Part shown: positions 11,704-23,670 of the stretch, in pieces
Layout of the letters: every line of letters begins with the position of its first letter
Numbering within the stretch: the stretch's first letter is position 1
NCBI GenBank assembly: GCA_032871835.1
Contig: CM065297.1
Span: forward strand, 37,697,098 to 37,761,097
Length of the DNA: 64,000 bases
Reading direction: 5' to 3'
From: Dipteronia dyeriana
Lineage: Eukaryota; Streptophyta; Magnoliopsida; Sapindales; Sapindaceae
The notes under the pieces: model-generated
Databases searched by the model: none
What the model was told of the DNA's origin: nothing
The model's input: the letters and a program-made list of their open reading frames with translations, nothing else
Translations under genes and position numbers: made by a program

Positions 11704-14307
11704 TGAAAATACAAATACGGTTAAATGGTCAAGGCTAACCTAGAGGGGGGGGGGGGGTAATAGGTTAGACACCTTTTTCGACTCCCTTAGAAACAAACAA
11801 AAGTTTGTCCCTCTAGATTGCTTGTATCACAATATATATATTAATAAAAGATACTTAATCAATATATAAAACAAGTAAAGTGTGATACAAACAAGTAATT
11901 GTAACACATACAAAATCTCTATTATAGAAAGGAAGTCAACTTACATTAAGAGTTATATCCATAGTATTCAAATAACAAATACAAATACTAGAGAGATAGG
12001 GATAGAGAGAAGTTGACACAAGATATAACGTGGTAAACCTCCGAAAAGGAAACATCCACGGGCTAGTAGCCACCGGAAAACAAAATCCACTAGTAGATAA
12101 GATAGGTACAATCTCTCAAGTGACCCTTTCACCTAGAAACTACTCTCCTATCCTACTCATGAAGATGTCGCCCTCATGCTCAACAATCTGAGGCCTTACA
12201 GCTCTTGTCAAGACTTCCTCGCTCACCTTACCGGATCCTCATGACCCAAGGCAAGACTTCTTGCTCAACTATCCGAGTCCTCCCGGCTCTAGTCAAGACT
12301 TTCTCGCTCACCCTTCCGGATCCGCACGACCCTAGGCAAGACTTCTTTCTCAACTATCCGAGTCTTCCCGACTCTAGCCAAGACTTCCTTGCTTGACAAT
12401 CCAAGGTCTCCCACCTCTTGCCAAGACTTCTTGCTCAACAACATAGGTCTCACACCTATTGTTAATACTTCCTTCTCATAAGGCATCTAGGTGATCATGA
12501 ATGCAAAACGCAAACAAGCACACAGCATAGAATGCTATGATCAACACATCCTATGGAAAATACTAGACATGAGCATGAATGCACAAATCAAATGTAGTCT
12601 AGTCAATTATGCATGTTTAAATCATCTAGATCGTGTAAGATATGTTCAACATTAATCACAACCTATATACATGCATAGATCTAAACTTGAAACACAAGAT
12701 ATGTTCAATTAATCACAAAATCAAGTTTAAATCACACAAACCAAAAACATGCTAAAATCATATGACAAAGTCATTTAGATTTAAGCTAAAGTTCTAGAGC
12801 ATATTCCAAATCGTAGATTGAACCAAAACTCATGAATAGCTCAAAAGAACATAAGCATATGTATTGATGTGAGAATTCGGCCATGAGAGCCTAATACATG
12901 TGAGGTACTATTTTTCACAAAATCAATCAATCAAAGATCATCAAATACTCCTAGAATCAAAGCTAGCACAATACAATCCCAAACATGTGAAAACATAGGC
13001 AAAATTAAAATCTAACTCAACATGTATGATTTCAATTGAAACTCAACCTAGCTTTAAAAGAGTTCAAAACTCAAATCAAAACACTCAAAATACACATATA
13101 TAAGTTGAAGAAGAAAACCCAAGGCAATTGACCAAGTTTTAAAAGAAAACTTTGAGAGAAAATCAATACCTTAGTTGATTTAGGTGCAGTCCCGTTTTTT
13201 TATGTTTAGACTCCAAAAACAGCAATAAAACTTACTCAAACCTTCAGAGAAAAGATGGAGGATGAATAGAAAAACACTCTCAACTTTGAATCACTCAAAT
13301 CGGAGTTCAAATGAAGAAGTTATAGTGTTTGGAAGGTGAGAAAATGTAGAGAGAAAATTTCTGCACACAAGTTTGAATTTCTTCTTAGAATGAAACGTGA
13401 GAGGGAAAGAGAATATAAAGGAGAGGGAATGAAAAAAGCCAAAAGGAAAAAATGGCCCTCTTTGTTATTGCTTCCCAAAGATGGTGCGTGGGCATCTCGG
13501 GGCAGCAAAGTGTTGCAGCCGAGATGGCCATGCGCCATCTCGGGCATGCACCACTTCATGGCCTTCAGCCATGGTGTAATCACCTTGCGCTTCCCTTGCA
13601 TTCTTCGACCGTTCTCCGGCCTCCGAATTTGGAATTCAAATCTGTTTGTGGATTATGAACCATAACTCTAACACAGACATGGACATATATGATACTCAAC
13701 CCAGAAAATAATAATTCAACTCTATATACGAATACAAAGACAATGTATACAATATGAGTTGAAAGTGTAGTATCTTTTGATTTAGAACTTGAAATCAATA
13801 GTATGAGTAACCGAAATGACCAGAAATCAATCAAGAATGATTTAAGACTTAATTAAAGTTCAATATCCATGTTATACAAACATATACACACACAAACACA
13901 ATTCACACTAGAATGCAAACTACATAGAGATAGTCTTCAATCATGCATTTACCAAAACATGTTATTTCCATACCAATGCATGAGCATTCATCATCAAGTG
14001 TGTGAATGTGTTATACATGGTGCACAACATTGCAAGGACACATATGAATGAATTGTATGTGTGTGCCTATAATGGTGCACAACGATGCATGGATACAAAT
14101 ATATGAATTGTGTGTGTGCCTAAGCCTTGTAAGAGAAAGATAAGGTCTTAGTATACCTTTGTAGAACCAAATTGCATCCTTTCTCTTTTAAGACTTAGAA
14201 CTTGCTTTGACTTGTTGTTCATCCTTCTTTGAAACTTGAATCATCATGAATCTAAACAAATAAATCATTACAAGTAAACATCATTTTGATATGGAATTAA
14301 TGCCAAC
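11704..14307 (-). mobile_element. Solo LTR H (SIRE-like copia), minus strand, inside LTR L2
   Basis: The piece interrupts L2. Read on the minus strand it begins near 14307-14310 (TGGCATTAATTCC) and ends with a C-rich tract, CTCTAGGTTAGCC, and TTTGTATTTTCA. This is the same terminal style as the LTR of element A (C-tract then CTCTAG). Flanks ATACA (11699-11703) and ACACA (14308-14312) are a possible imperfect target duplication. No internal domain is present, so it is a solo LTR of about 2.6 kb. It contains G13 at 11745-11757, a 43/85-bp tandem repeat and a GC-rich stretch at about 13450-13620. Confidence 0.7.
12207..12460 (+). repeat. 43/85-bp tandem repeat in solo LTR H
   Basis: Units begin at 12207, 12292 and 12377 (period 85) with half-units at about 12250 and 12420. 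All carry a CAAGACTTC-TTGCTCA core, and the longer unit adds CCGGATCC and CTATCCGAGTC. Open frames on both strands here are products of the repeat. Confidence 0.8.
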
Positions 14308-14352
14308 ACAAACTAAAACCTAAAAATATCCGCTGTGCGATTTTTCCCTACA

Positions 14353-15779
14353 ATATGTATCAAAGCCAGGTTGTACCCTTGATTAATTGATGTATGTTTT
14401 CATGAATCTTTTTCTTTTTATTGTATGTATGCATGTTTTATGAAGAGATGGCACTCTAGGTATTCGCATATATATATTTACATCGGAATGTATGTATATA
14501 TATATATATATATATATATGTTTTATATGTGGTTTGTTGTTGCTCAATTTGGGTCCTAGAATTTCAATGTACTTTTGTTTTGGGATTGTAAAAAGAAGGG
14601 TGATCTACCATCGCCATAATTTCCTTCTAGGTAGTTGCTAATTTTTTTTTATTTTAATTGTAATAAAAAAATCTACATTATTTTAATTTAAAATTCTTCT
14701 ATAATACATTCAAGTATCGAAGACTCGAAGGTTTGAAGAATTCGAAGCAACCGAAACAAGTTTGGGACCATGCAAGCCGTAGCAACAAACGTTTGTGCGA
14801 AGAACACGCGGCAATGTTTGTTGTGGCATGGGCTGCGCATGGCAGCACTATGGAAGCCATGGACTGCGTATGGCAGCCCTTTATGGGGTTGTGGCATGTG
14901 CACGCCCATGGGTAGGCAGCCAAGGGTGCACACACCCATGGGAGGCAACCGAGGGAGTCCAAATGACGAAGGTCGCGTGAAGACTTGTACGCCAAGAAAG
15001 AAGTTTTTTGTATTCCAAGACATGTAATTTACTTGCTTTTCTAGGATGAACCAAAATTGTAGTTATTTATATTTTTGTAAATATTGCAATGTTTGTCATT
15101 GTTTGATAACATGTCATATAGAATAGGAGTGAAACTCATATATCCCTTTTGGTATGAACATGCATTGAATGGCTTACGTATCTAAAATGGCATCTAGATA
15201 ACTTGGTAAATCATTCTTTGGAATTCGATCACATGCCTTAAATAATTGAGTGGGAGAAGGTGTTTTGGAACACCTACAACCTCCAAGTTTAGTTGAGCTT
15301 TATGTTTCGTGTAATAACCTCCCAAGAGGTATTCATGAATGGAATTTAGCATGATACTTACTTACAAGGATAGACTAGACAATTAGCCCAAACCACATCT
15401 ACTCCCAAATGAGGGATATTCATGAGGGTTTATATTGAAGGTCGATAACTTGGTATCACACTCAATGTGAGTTTATTAATATCCTCCCAAGAGTTCTTGT
15501 TAATAAAATTGCAAGGATAAAATTGAAAATGTTTGATGTTATGTTAACAATTAGGTGGGACCTAGTCCAACTAGTAAATGGTGCGAACACCCAAAGGAGG
15601 TGTGACATTTATGGGTGTTGGATCACCGTTGAATTTTAGGATTGAATTATTTTATTAATAATTCAAGATAAATATTCGAAAGTGTTTTATCATGATTATT
15701 TACTTATATAATTTTTGTTATTAAAAAGAAATCATGACCCCATTCCTAATCAACATCCTAAAAGATAATACTTTAACTG
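14353..15779 (+). other. Element B2 primer site and leader
   Basis: A primer site (mutated TATGTATCAAAGCC at about 14355-14368) follows the LTR. The leader contains a (TA)n run near 14490-14518 and a GC-rich, repeat-rich stretch at 14790-14990 (GGCAGC, GCATGG and CCCATGGG motifs). The 14380-15000 part is shared with the leader of element C (23040-23670). No convincing coding frame. Confidence 0.75.
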
Positions 15780-16560
15780 ATGATAATTATGTCACATCGA
15801 AAAGGAAAATTGGGTTGTTATTGCAATCTAAAAAACATAAATTCATTATGTTTATTCCATAACCACCGATTAATAAATCTACTCAGGAGCAAAGAGATGA
15901 GTATCAGCAGTGGAAGTCTTCTGATGAGTTGGCTAAATGTTACATTATGGCCACCATCTTTGACGTGTTGCAACAACAACATGAAGGAATGAAGACTGCT
16001 GCCCATATAATGATGTCGTTAGAGGAGATGTTTGCTATGAGGTCAAGGACGACTAAAAGAGAGGCAGTTACTGCTTTTATGAATCTTAAAATGAAACCTG
16101 GACAGGGTGTCAAAAACCACATGATGAAAGTCATAGTACATCTCAACATTGCTGAAATGAATGGTGCTGAGATAGATGGAAATACCAAAATTGACATGAT
16201 TGTCAACTTACTGTTGGGCTTCTTTGATCAATTCAAGTTTGTCTACACGTTGAATAATAAGAAATAAACCTTGCAATGCCTGCTGCAAGATGTTCAAAGC
16301 ACAGAAAAAATCCTTGTGAAAGGCAAGGGTTAAAAGATTCATACCTTAGGTAAAGTTGCTACTGTTAAGACCCGTAAGAAGGTCAAGAGAAAACAAAAGA
16401 AAAAGCAACTAGGACCTACTAAGAACGCGACAAAGAAAGAAAGCAAGATCAAAGGGAAGTGTTTCCTTTGTGGTGAAAGAGACATTGGAAAAGAAATTGC
16501 CCAAAGTCTCAAGACAAAAAGGATGAAGGTAATATTAATTATCTTGAAACATATTTTTTG
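15780..16560 (+). pseudogene. Element B2 gag (copia), broken
   Basis: The frame reads a UBN2-type gag: DEYQQWKSSDELAKCYIMA, then AAHIMMSLEEMF and KREAVTAFMNLKMKPGQ, then MNGAEIDG. A basic linker rich in KKxK follows, then a CCHC knuckle at about 16460-16505 (CFLCGE) whose second half is shifted out of frame. There are stops at about 15859 and 16265. This is the only gag of the B family in the window, because C has lost most of its gag. Confidence 0.8.
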
Positions 16561-17940
16561 GCGGATTCTATGGATTCTTGGATCATAGACTCCGGAGCCA
16601 CTAATCATGTTTGTTTTCCTTACAGGGGTCCAAGGAATGGAGTAGGCTTAATGAGAACGAATTCAACTTGGGTTAAGGCAATGGAGTGTTTGTGTCTGCT
16701 AGTTCAGTGGGAGATATAAGAATTAGTTTAGATTTTTATAGGCATTTAGATTTAACAGACGTTTATTAAGTACTTCAATTTAAGAGGAATTTAATTTTAG
16801 TTTCTTGTATAAATAAACTTGGTTATTTGGTTACTTTTAATAAAGCTTTTATTATTAGTAAGAATGACAAAATTATTTGCAATGGTACATTGGAAAATGG
16901 TTTATTCTATTTGCATGGAAATATCTCTCACTTGTTAGACACGGAATCAACGGAACCTAATAATAAAAGAGCAAAATTATCAAAAGATGAAACCTACCAA
17001 TGGCAAGTGTGCCTAGTTCATATTAACCATAATAGGATTAAAAGTTTGGTAAGTGACAGACCTCTTAGTGACTTAACGGTCGATGATCTACCAAATTGTG
17101 AATCTTGTTTGGAAGGTAAAATGACCAAAAGATGGTTTACTACCAAAGACACAAGAGCCATCGAATGTTTAGGATTGATACACACTGATGTGTGTGGACC
17201 TATGAGCATTCAAGCTAGAGGTGGATATGAGTACTTTATCACTTTCACGGTTGATCACTCAAGATTTGGCTATGTGTATCTCATGAGACATAAGTCGGAT
17301 GCTTTTGACATGTTCAAAGCATTTAAAGCTAAAGTTGAAAATCAGCTTGAGAAAAGCACAAAAATCTTGAAGTCTGATCGTGGTGGAGAAAATCTATCTG
17401 GTGAGTTTCAGCAATATCTTATTGATAAAGGGATAATTTCTTAGTTTTTTGCACCAGGCACAACTCAACAAAATGGGGTGGCAGAAAGGAGAAATACAAC
17501 TCTTTTAGACATGGTTAGGTCTATGTTGAGTTATTCAACGCTCCCTAATTCTTTTTTGGGGATATGCTTTACAAACCGCAATGTTCATTCTAAACGGTGT
17601 ACCATCTAAGTCGGTTTTTTAAAGACCGCATGAGTTGTGGACCGGGTAAAAGCCTGGTTTACAACACTTAAGGATATTTGGATGTCCTGCGCACGTGTTA
17701 AAAGAAAAGACAGAAAGATGGAGTCCCATTCAGAAACATGTATATTTGTAGGGTATCCAAAAGGAACAAAAACATATTATTTTTGTAGTCCTTCATATCT
17801 TAAAGTATTTGTTTCGACAAGTGCTAAATTTCTGGAAGAGGACTATATGAATAATTTTGTACCTAAAAGTAGAATTTTCTTGAATGAGCATTCTGGAGAC
17901 ATAATTCAACAAGAGGTTTCACAACCAACCAAATTATAAT
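16561..17940 (+). pseudogene. Element B2 protease and integrase, broken
   Basis: The protease site DSMDSWIIDSGATNHVCF lies at about 16566-16620 and keeps the catalytic DSG. A degraded stretch follows, then the GAG-pre-integrase region (CLVHINHNRIKS, CESCLEGK) and the integrase core with IHTDVCGPM and SDRGGENL (16827-17444). A stop at 17442-17444 breaks the core. The integrase tail (GYPKGTK, CSPSYLKVFVS, KFLEEDYMNNFVPKSR) lies in another frame at 17637-17939. Confidence 0.85.
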
Positions 17941-18312
17941 TTCCATACCAACACAAGATCGACAATCTACCATACCTTGTCGTAGTGGGAGGGTTGGTAA
18001 ACAACCTGACAGATACATCGATCTAGGAGAATTTGTAGAGAATCTCCCGAACGACGATGATCCTTATACGTACAAGGAAGAAATGGAAGATGTTGATTGT
18101 CGCCAATAGCAAAAGGTTATGCCATCCGAACTTGAATCTTGGTTGAAAAACAAAGTCTAGTCTCCTGTAGACTTGCCTAAAGGGATAAAACCCATTGGGT
18201 GCGAGTGGGTATACAAGAAGAAAATTGGAACATATGGAATGGTGGAAACCTTTAAAGCTAGATTGGTAGCTAAAGGTTATACACAGAATGACGGTATAGA
18301 TTATGAAGAAAC
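17941..18312 (+). pseudogene. Element B2 RT N-terminal part, cut at 18312
   Basis: The order [38 protein letters not shown] is the copia RT entry. It stops after GAAGAAAC, where LTR L3 begins. The continuation of a B-family RT is found 27 kb away at 45373. Confidence 0.82.
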
Positions 18313-20541
18313 TGTTAGGATTATGCTCGATAGCAAGAGTGTAATATTGTAATTAACAATCGTTTCATATAAATAAAGTGATTTCTAGTTTAACATATCT
18401 TATAGCATTTAGAGTTTAATTATTATAATTGTTAAAAGTAAATAATCATAAGGTCAAAAGACTATGAGAAAAGAAGAATTGTTCATACATCTAGATATGT
18501 ATGAGGTTGTCACAATTCTTTAGTTAGTCTTAAATAATATTCACAACTTAAGATAGAAGGTTGGGCGCCTTTATCTTATCAAAGTTGTAGATTCTTTTGC
18601 TAGCATTTGAGTGGGATCAAATGTGTTATGATGAGTCTAAAATCATCAAAGTGTGGTGTCTTTGGGCAAAAGAATCTAGTGCACAGGGTGCATTAAATAG
18701 GATCAAAATGAAATACTTTATGTAGAACCGTCAATAGAAAAAAGTTTTCATTTGAAGACAATCGAGAGTCTATCTCAATCCTGAGATAAATGATGGACTT
18801 ATGGTTGCAAGTGTTATCATTTGAGCTATCAATGAGTAAGATTATATAGCATAGTCTATCCTCGATAGTTTGGTGGTATTCATTTGTTAATCGATAGAGA
18901 ACTTCATTTATAGATATGGATATCATGGCTCCATTTATTGAATGAGAGTAGAATGCCATCATATGAATGTTTTGAGGTATTGGATATTAAATCTTAACGT
19001 TAAGTTTTTAATAGTGTCGATTGAAACATGGCTTCCCGACAAGTCAAAATATCCAAGTTCAAAATGTGGTCATATGAGTAATTATGGCAACTTAGAGAGC
19101 TATAGACGGTCTATGAGCTCTTGGCGATTACTGTTATTCTTCACGAGGATACACTTTCTCCAATAAGGTTGTCTAGGGTATGAATGAGTAATATCAACTT
19201 ATTCTATCTTTATTTAAGAGTTCAATTTTAGTTCTTTAGTGGAATGAACTAAAATTAATAAATCGGACCTAAGTGAATCATTTGTTGATTGTGATTGGGT
19301 TGTGTCTATTGGAGCTTAAATTTAGATAGCCCGCCAAGATCCCCAATCCACACGAACTTGCAAGGATCACTTGATATATTCTACCAGATCAATTTAAGGG
19401 TCCATCTAGAATTGGACTTAGGCATATGGACTTGTTTCTTTTGTAAGAATGGGTCTAGTTCACATGTGGACTTTTTGTTTAGTTCCAATGGATTGGGCGG
19501 CAAGGCTATATAAAATAGCCTAAATATATATGTGTTTGGGCAGCAAGGCTATATAAAATAGCCTAAATATATTATTTTTTATTTTATTATTTAATTAAAT
19601 TGATATTAATTAATTTGTTGATTAATTAATCATTTAATTAAAAGTCAAAATCTTTTTCCTAGTAGTAGATGGTCTCCTAAAATTATACTATTGTTGGTAG
19701 TATAATTAATATTAAAGACTATATATGATAAGTAGATAAAAAAAAGAAATTATTTATCAAATCAAATTAGCAAGTCATTACAGGGTTACAAATACACTAT
19801 TGAGTTGGATTAGGAGTCTTGGTGTAGGATAGAATTCCTTTTAAAAAAGGATTCTTAACCACCAAGTAAATCCACTTAAGGAAAGGATTCTTAACAACCA
19901 AGTAAATCCTTCTTAAGAGAGGATTTATGATCCTAAATATATACTTCCCTTAATTTTGGCCAGTATATACAATTCCGAGAAGGAATTTTTGGCCAGCCCT
20001 ATATTTAAAAGAAGAGAGATTTCGGCCATGTAAAAGAATTCTACTTGGAGAGAATTCGGCTACCATAGAATTTTGAGGGAGAAAAAATTGTTTTTGCTCT
20101 AGACAAAATTCGATCAACTCTAAGAAATAGTGAGTTTGGCAAAGAAAAAAAGGAAGAAAGAACGTTTAGTTTTCAACAGTACACTAGTAGCCTTTACACA
20201 AAAAGGTTTTGTGTACAACATCGAATCAAGGTTTACTCGTGTTTCAATCAAATTGATTGATAATTCACAAGTGACCTAACGTTCTTTGTTTTCTTCTTTA
20301 AGGATAATTGTAACTAACAAAGAAAAAGATTTTGTTTGTTTACATCCTCAGGTATATAATTTAAAGAAAGGGAACCCACACTTCTAGGTGATTCACATTC
20401 GTGATTGGACTGGATAATCTTACGGATTCAATTCGGCACTTGTTCAATCGTCACGAGAAAAATGTACAACTTTTTATATACATCAATTAATCTAGGGTTA
20501 AGGTTCTTGTTTTTAAGAAGGGATTTTTATTTATTTATATG
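18313..20541 (+). repeat. B-family LTR copy L3, 3' end missing
   Basis: It starts TGTTAGGATTATGCTCG directly against the B2 RT and matches other B LTRs up to GGGATTTTTATTTATTTATATG. About 65 bp short of a normal LTR end, L4 begins. It carries the same stem-loop at 19681-19707 with arms identical to those of L2. Confidence 0.85.
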
Positions 20542-23009
20542 TGTTAGGATTATACTCGATAGCAAGAGTGTAATATTGTTATTAACAATCTTTTCATATA
20601 AATAAAGTGATTTCTAGTTTAACAAATCTTATAGCATTTATAGTTTAATTATTATAATTGTCAAAAGTAAATAACTATAAGGTTAAAAGACTATGAGAAA
20701 AGAATTGTTCATACATCTAGATATGTATGAGGTAGACACAATTCTGTAGTAAGTCTTGGATAATGTTCACAACTTAAGATAGAAGGTTGGGCACCTTTAT
20801 CTTGTCAAAGTTGTATATTTTTTTGCTAGCATTTGAGTGAGATCAAATTTGTTATGACTAAAATCATCAAAGTGAGGTGCCTTTGGGAAAAAGAAACTAG
20901 TGCACTTGCTGCATTGAATAGGATCAAAATGAAATACTTTATCTAGAACCGTCAATGGATAAAAGTTTTCATTTGAAGACAATCGGAGAGTCTATCTCAA
21001 TTTTTAGATAAATGATGGACTTATGGTTGCAAGTGTTATCATTTGAGCTATCAATGAGTACGATTATATAGCATAGTATATCCTCGATAGTTTGGTGGTA
21101 TTCATTTGTCAATCGATAGAGGACTTCATTTAAAGATATGGACATCGTGGCTCCATTTATTGAATGAGAGTAGAATACCATCATATGGATGTTTTGAGGT
21201 ATTGAATATTAAATCTTAACGTTAAGTTTTCAATAGTGTCTATTGAAACATGGATTTTGGACAAGTCAACGTATCCAAGTTCAAAATGTGGTCATACAAG
21301 TAAATATGGTAACTTGGAGAGCTATAGGCGGTCTATGAGCTCTTTGCGATTACTGGTATTCTTCACGAGGATACACTTTCTCCAATAAGGTTGTCTAGGT
21401 TATGAATGAGTAACATCAACTTATTCTATCTTTATTTAAGAGTTCAATTTTAGTTCTTTAGTGGAATGAACTAAAATTAAATATATCAGACCTAAGTGAA
21501 TCATTTGTTGATTGTGATTGGGTTGTGTCTATTGGAGCTTAAATTTAGATAGCACGCCAAGATCCCCAATCCACACGAACTTGCATGGATCACTTGATAT
21601 ATTCTACCGGACAAATTTAGGGGTCCATCTAGAATATTATTGAGGCATGTGAACTTATTTCTTTTAAGTATAGGTCTAGTTCACATGTGGACTTTTTTAT
21701 TAATGTCCAATGGATTTAATAAAACAAGAAAAATAATATATGGCCCTTATATATGGTATGGGCGGCAAGGCTATTAAGAATAACTTAAATATATTATTTT
21801 ATTTTATTATTTAATTAAATGGAAATTAATTTATTTGTTTATTAATTAATTATTTAATTAACAGTCAAAATCTTTTTCTTAGTAAAAGATGGTCTCCTAA
21901 AACTATACTATTGTTGGTAGTATAGTTAATGTTAAAGACTATATATGATAAGTAGATAAATAAAAGGAATTATTTATCTAATCAAATTAGGAAGTCCTTA
22001 ATATGGTTACAAATACATCATTGAGTTGGATTAGGAGTCTTTGTTGAGGATAGAATTCCATTTTGAAAAGGATTCTTAACCACCAAGTAAATCTACCTAA
22101 GGAAAGGATTCTTAACTACAAGTAAATCCTTCTTATGAAAGGATTTGTGATCCTAATCTATATCACATAAAATTCGGCCAGCCCATATATATATACAAAA
22201 GGATAGAATTCCTTTTGGATAAGGATTCTTAACTACCAAATAAATCCACCTAAGGAAAGGATTCTTGCCAACCAAGTAAATCCTTCATAAGAAAGAATTT
22301 ATGATCCTATATATATGTGTGTGTGATTTTCGGTCAGCCCTAGGAATTCTATGATGAAAATTTCGGCCATGCCTAGGTAATTTTAAAGAGAGAATTTGGC
22401 ATAGCAAGAGAGAATTTTGAGGGAGAAAAATTAGTTTTTGCTTTAGACAAAATTCAATCAACTCATAGAAAAAGGGTGTGGCATTCGGCAAAGGAGAAAA
22501 GAGAAAAAGAGAATGTTTTTGTTTTCAATAGTACACTAATATCCTTTACATCAAAAGGGTTTTGTGTACAACATTGAATCAAGGTTCACGCGAGTTTCAA
22601 TCAAATTGATTGATAATTCACAAGTGATCGGACGTTCTTGGATTTTTCTCTTGGAGGATATTTGTTACTAAAAAAGAAAAGATTTTGCTTTGTCTCTATC
22701 CTCAGGTATACAATAAAAAGTAAGGGAGCCAACACTCCAAGGTGATTCACGTTCGTGATTGGATTGGAAGATCTTACGGAATCAATTCGACGCTTGTTCA
22801 ATCGTCACGAGAAAAAGGTACGATACTTTTATATACGTCAATTAATCTAGGGTTAAGGTTCTCGTTGCATAAAGGGAATTTTTTTTATGTATACGCAAAC
22901 CCTAATTTCGTTTTTATCACGCTTCCGTTGCGTTTTGAACCGTAATTTTCCCTACAATATGAAACCCTAATTTTTTTTTCACACTTCTGCTACACAATTT
23001 TTCCTTACA
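20542..23009 (+). repeat. B-family LTR copy L4: 5' LTR of element C (2468 bp)
   Basis: It starts TGTTAGGATTATACTCG and ends TTCCTTACA, followed by a clean primer site. It has an internal tandem duplication of about 110-120 bp (around 22040-22170 and 22200-22310), rich in ACCAAGTAAATCC and GGAAAGGATTCTT, that is shared with L8. The end is also partly duplicated: CCCTACA occurs at about 22956 and CCTTACA at 23009. Confidence 0.87.
21901..21927. other. Conserved LTR hairpin, copy L4
   Basis: The arms AACTATACTA and TAGTATAGTT enclose loop TTGTTGG. Compared with L2, T to C in the 5' arm is matched by A to G in the 3' arm, so pairing is kept. Confidence 0.8.
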
Positions 23010-23150
23010 ATTGGTATCAAAGCCAGGTTGTACCCTTGATTAATTTATGTATTTGTTCGTGAATCTTTTTCTTTTTATTATATAACGCATGTTTTAGAAA
23101 GAGATGGCACTCTAGATATTCAAAAATATAATTACATCGGAATGTATGGA

Positions 23151-23207
<57 letters not shown>

Positions 23208-23670
23208 GTTTTATATTTGGTTTGTTATTGCTCGATTTTGGTCCTAGAATTTCAATGTACTTTTGTTTTGTGATTGTAACAAGAAAGGTGGTCTATCATC
23301 GCCACAATTTCTTTCTTGGTAGTTGCTATTTTTTTTTATTTTATTGATGTAATAGAAAAGCTACAGTATTTTAATTTAAAATTCTTCTGTAATACATTCA
23401 AGTATCGAAGACTTGAAGGTTTGAAGAATTGGAAGCAACAGGAACAAGTTTGGGACCGTGAGAGCCGTAGCAATAAACTTGTGTGCAAAGAGCACGCTGC
23501 CACGTTTGTTGTGGCATGGGCTGCACACGGCAGCCCTATGGAAGCCATGGGCTGAGTATGGCAGCCCTTTCTGGGGTTGTGGCATGTACACGCCTATAGG
23601 TTGGGAGCCAAGGGTGCACAAGACCATGGGAGGCATCCGAGGGAGTCCAAATGACTAAGGTCGCATGAAG
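23010..23670 (+). other. Element C primer site and leader
   Basis: TGGTATCAAAGCC at 23012-23024 is a variant tRNA-Met primer site (A in place of G at one position compared with element A). The leader holds a long (TA)n run at about 23150-23208 and the same GC-rich repeat stretch as B2. At about 23668 it jumps to the gag C-terminal linker. Confidence 0.85.

Larger units (their letters stand above)
9513..14352 (+). repeat. B-family LTR copy L2: 5' LTR of element B2, interrupted by solo LTR H
   Basis: It runs from 9513 to about 11703 and resumes at about 14308-14352, giving about 2.24 kb. It ends CCCTACA and is followed by a degenerate tRNA-Met primer site, which marks it as the 5' LTR of B2. 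It contains the paired hairpins described separately, a TATA-like CTATATATATA at about 11098-11107, and repeats of a motif like ACCAAGTAAATCCACCTAAG. Confidence 0.85.

Noticed and set aside
12207..12460. Possible CRISPR-like direct repeats
   Set aside because: Units are contiguous with no unique spacers, and the context is a plant LTR.
12205..12486. Repeat-containing frames on both strands
   Set aside because: Produced by the 43/85-bp tandem repeat in solo LTR H. No codon bias or domain.
14688..15027. Cluster of overlapping frames on both strands rich in Cys, Trp, His and Gly
   Set aside because: The stretch is a GC-rich repeat island in a retroelement leader. All frames mirror each other, which is a composition effect.
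20969..21184. Minus-strand open frame recurring in B LTRs (18693-18962, 20969-21184)
   Set aside because: A mirror frame of the repeated LTR text; length and start vary between copies and no domain is seen.
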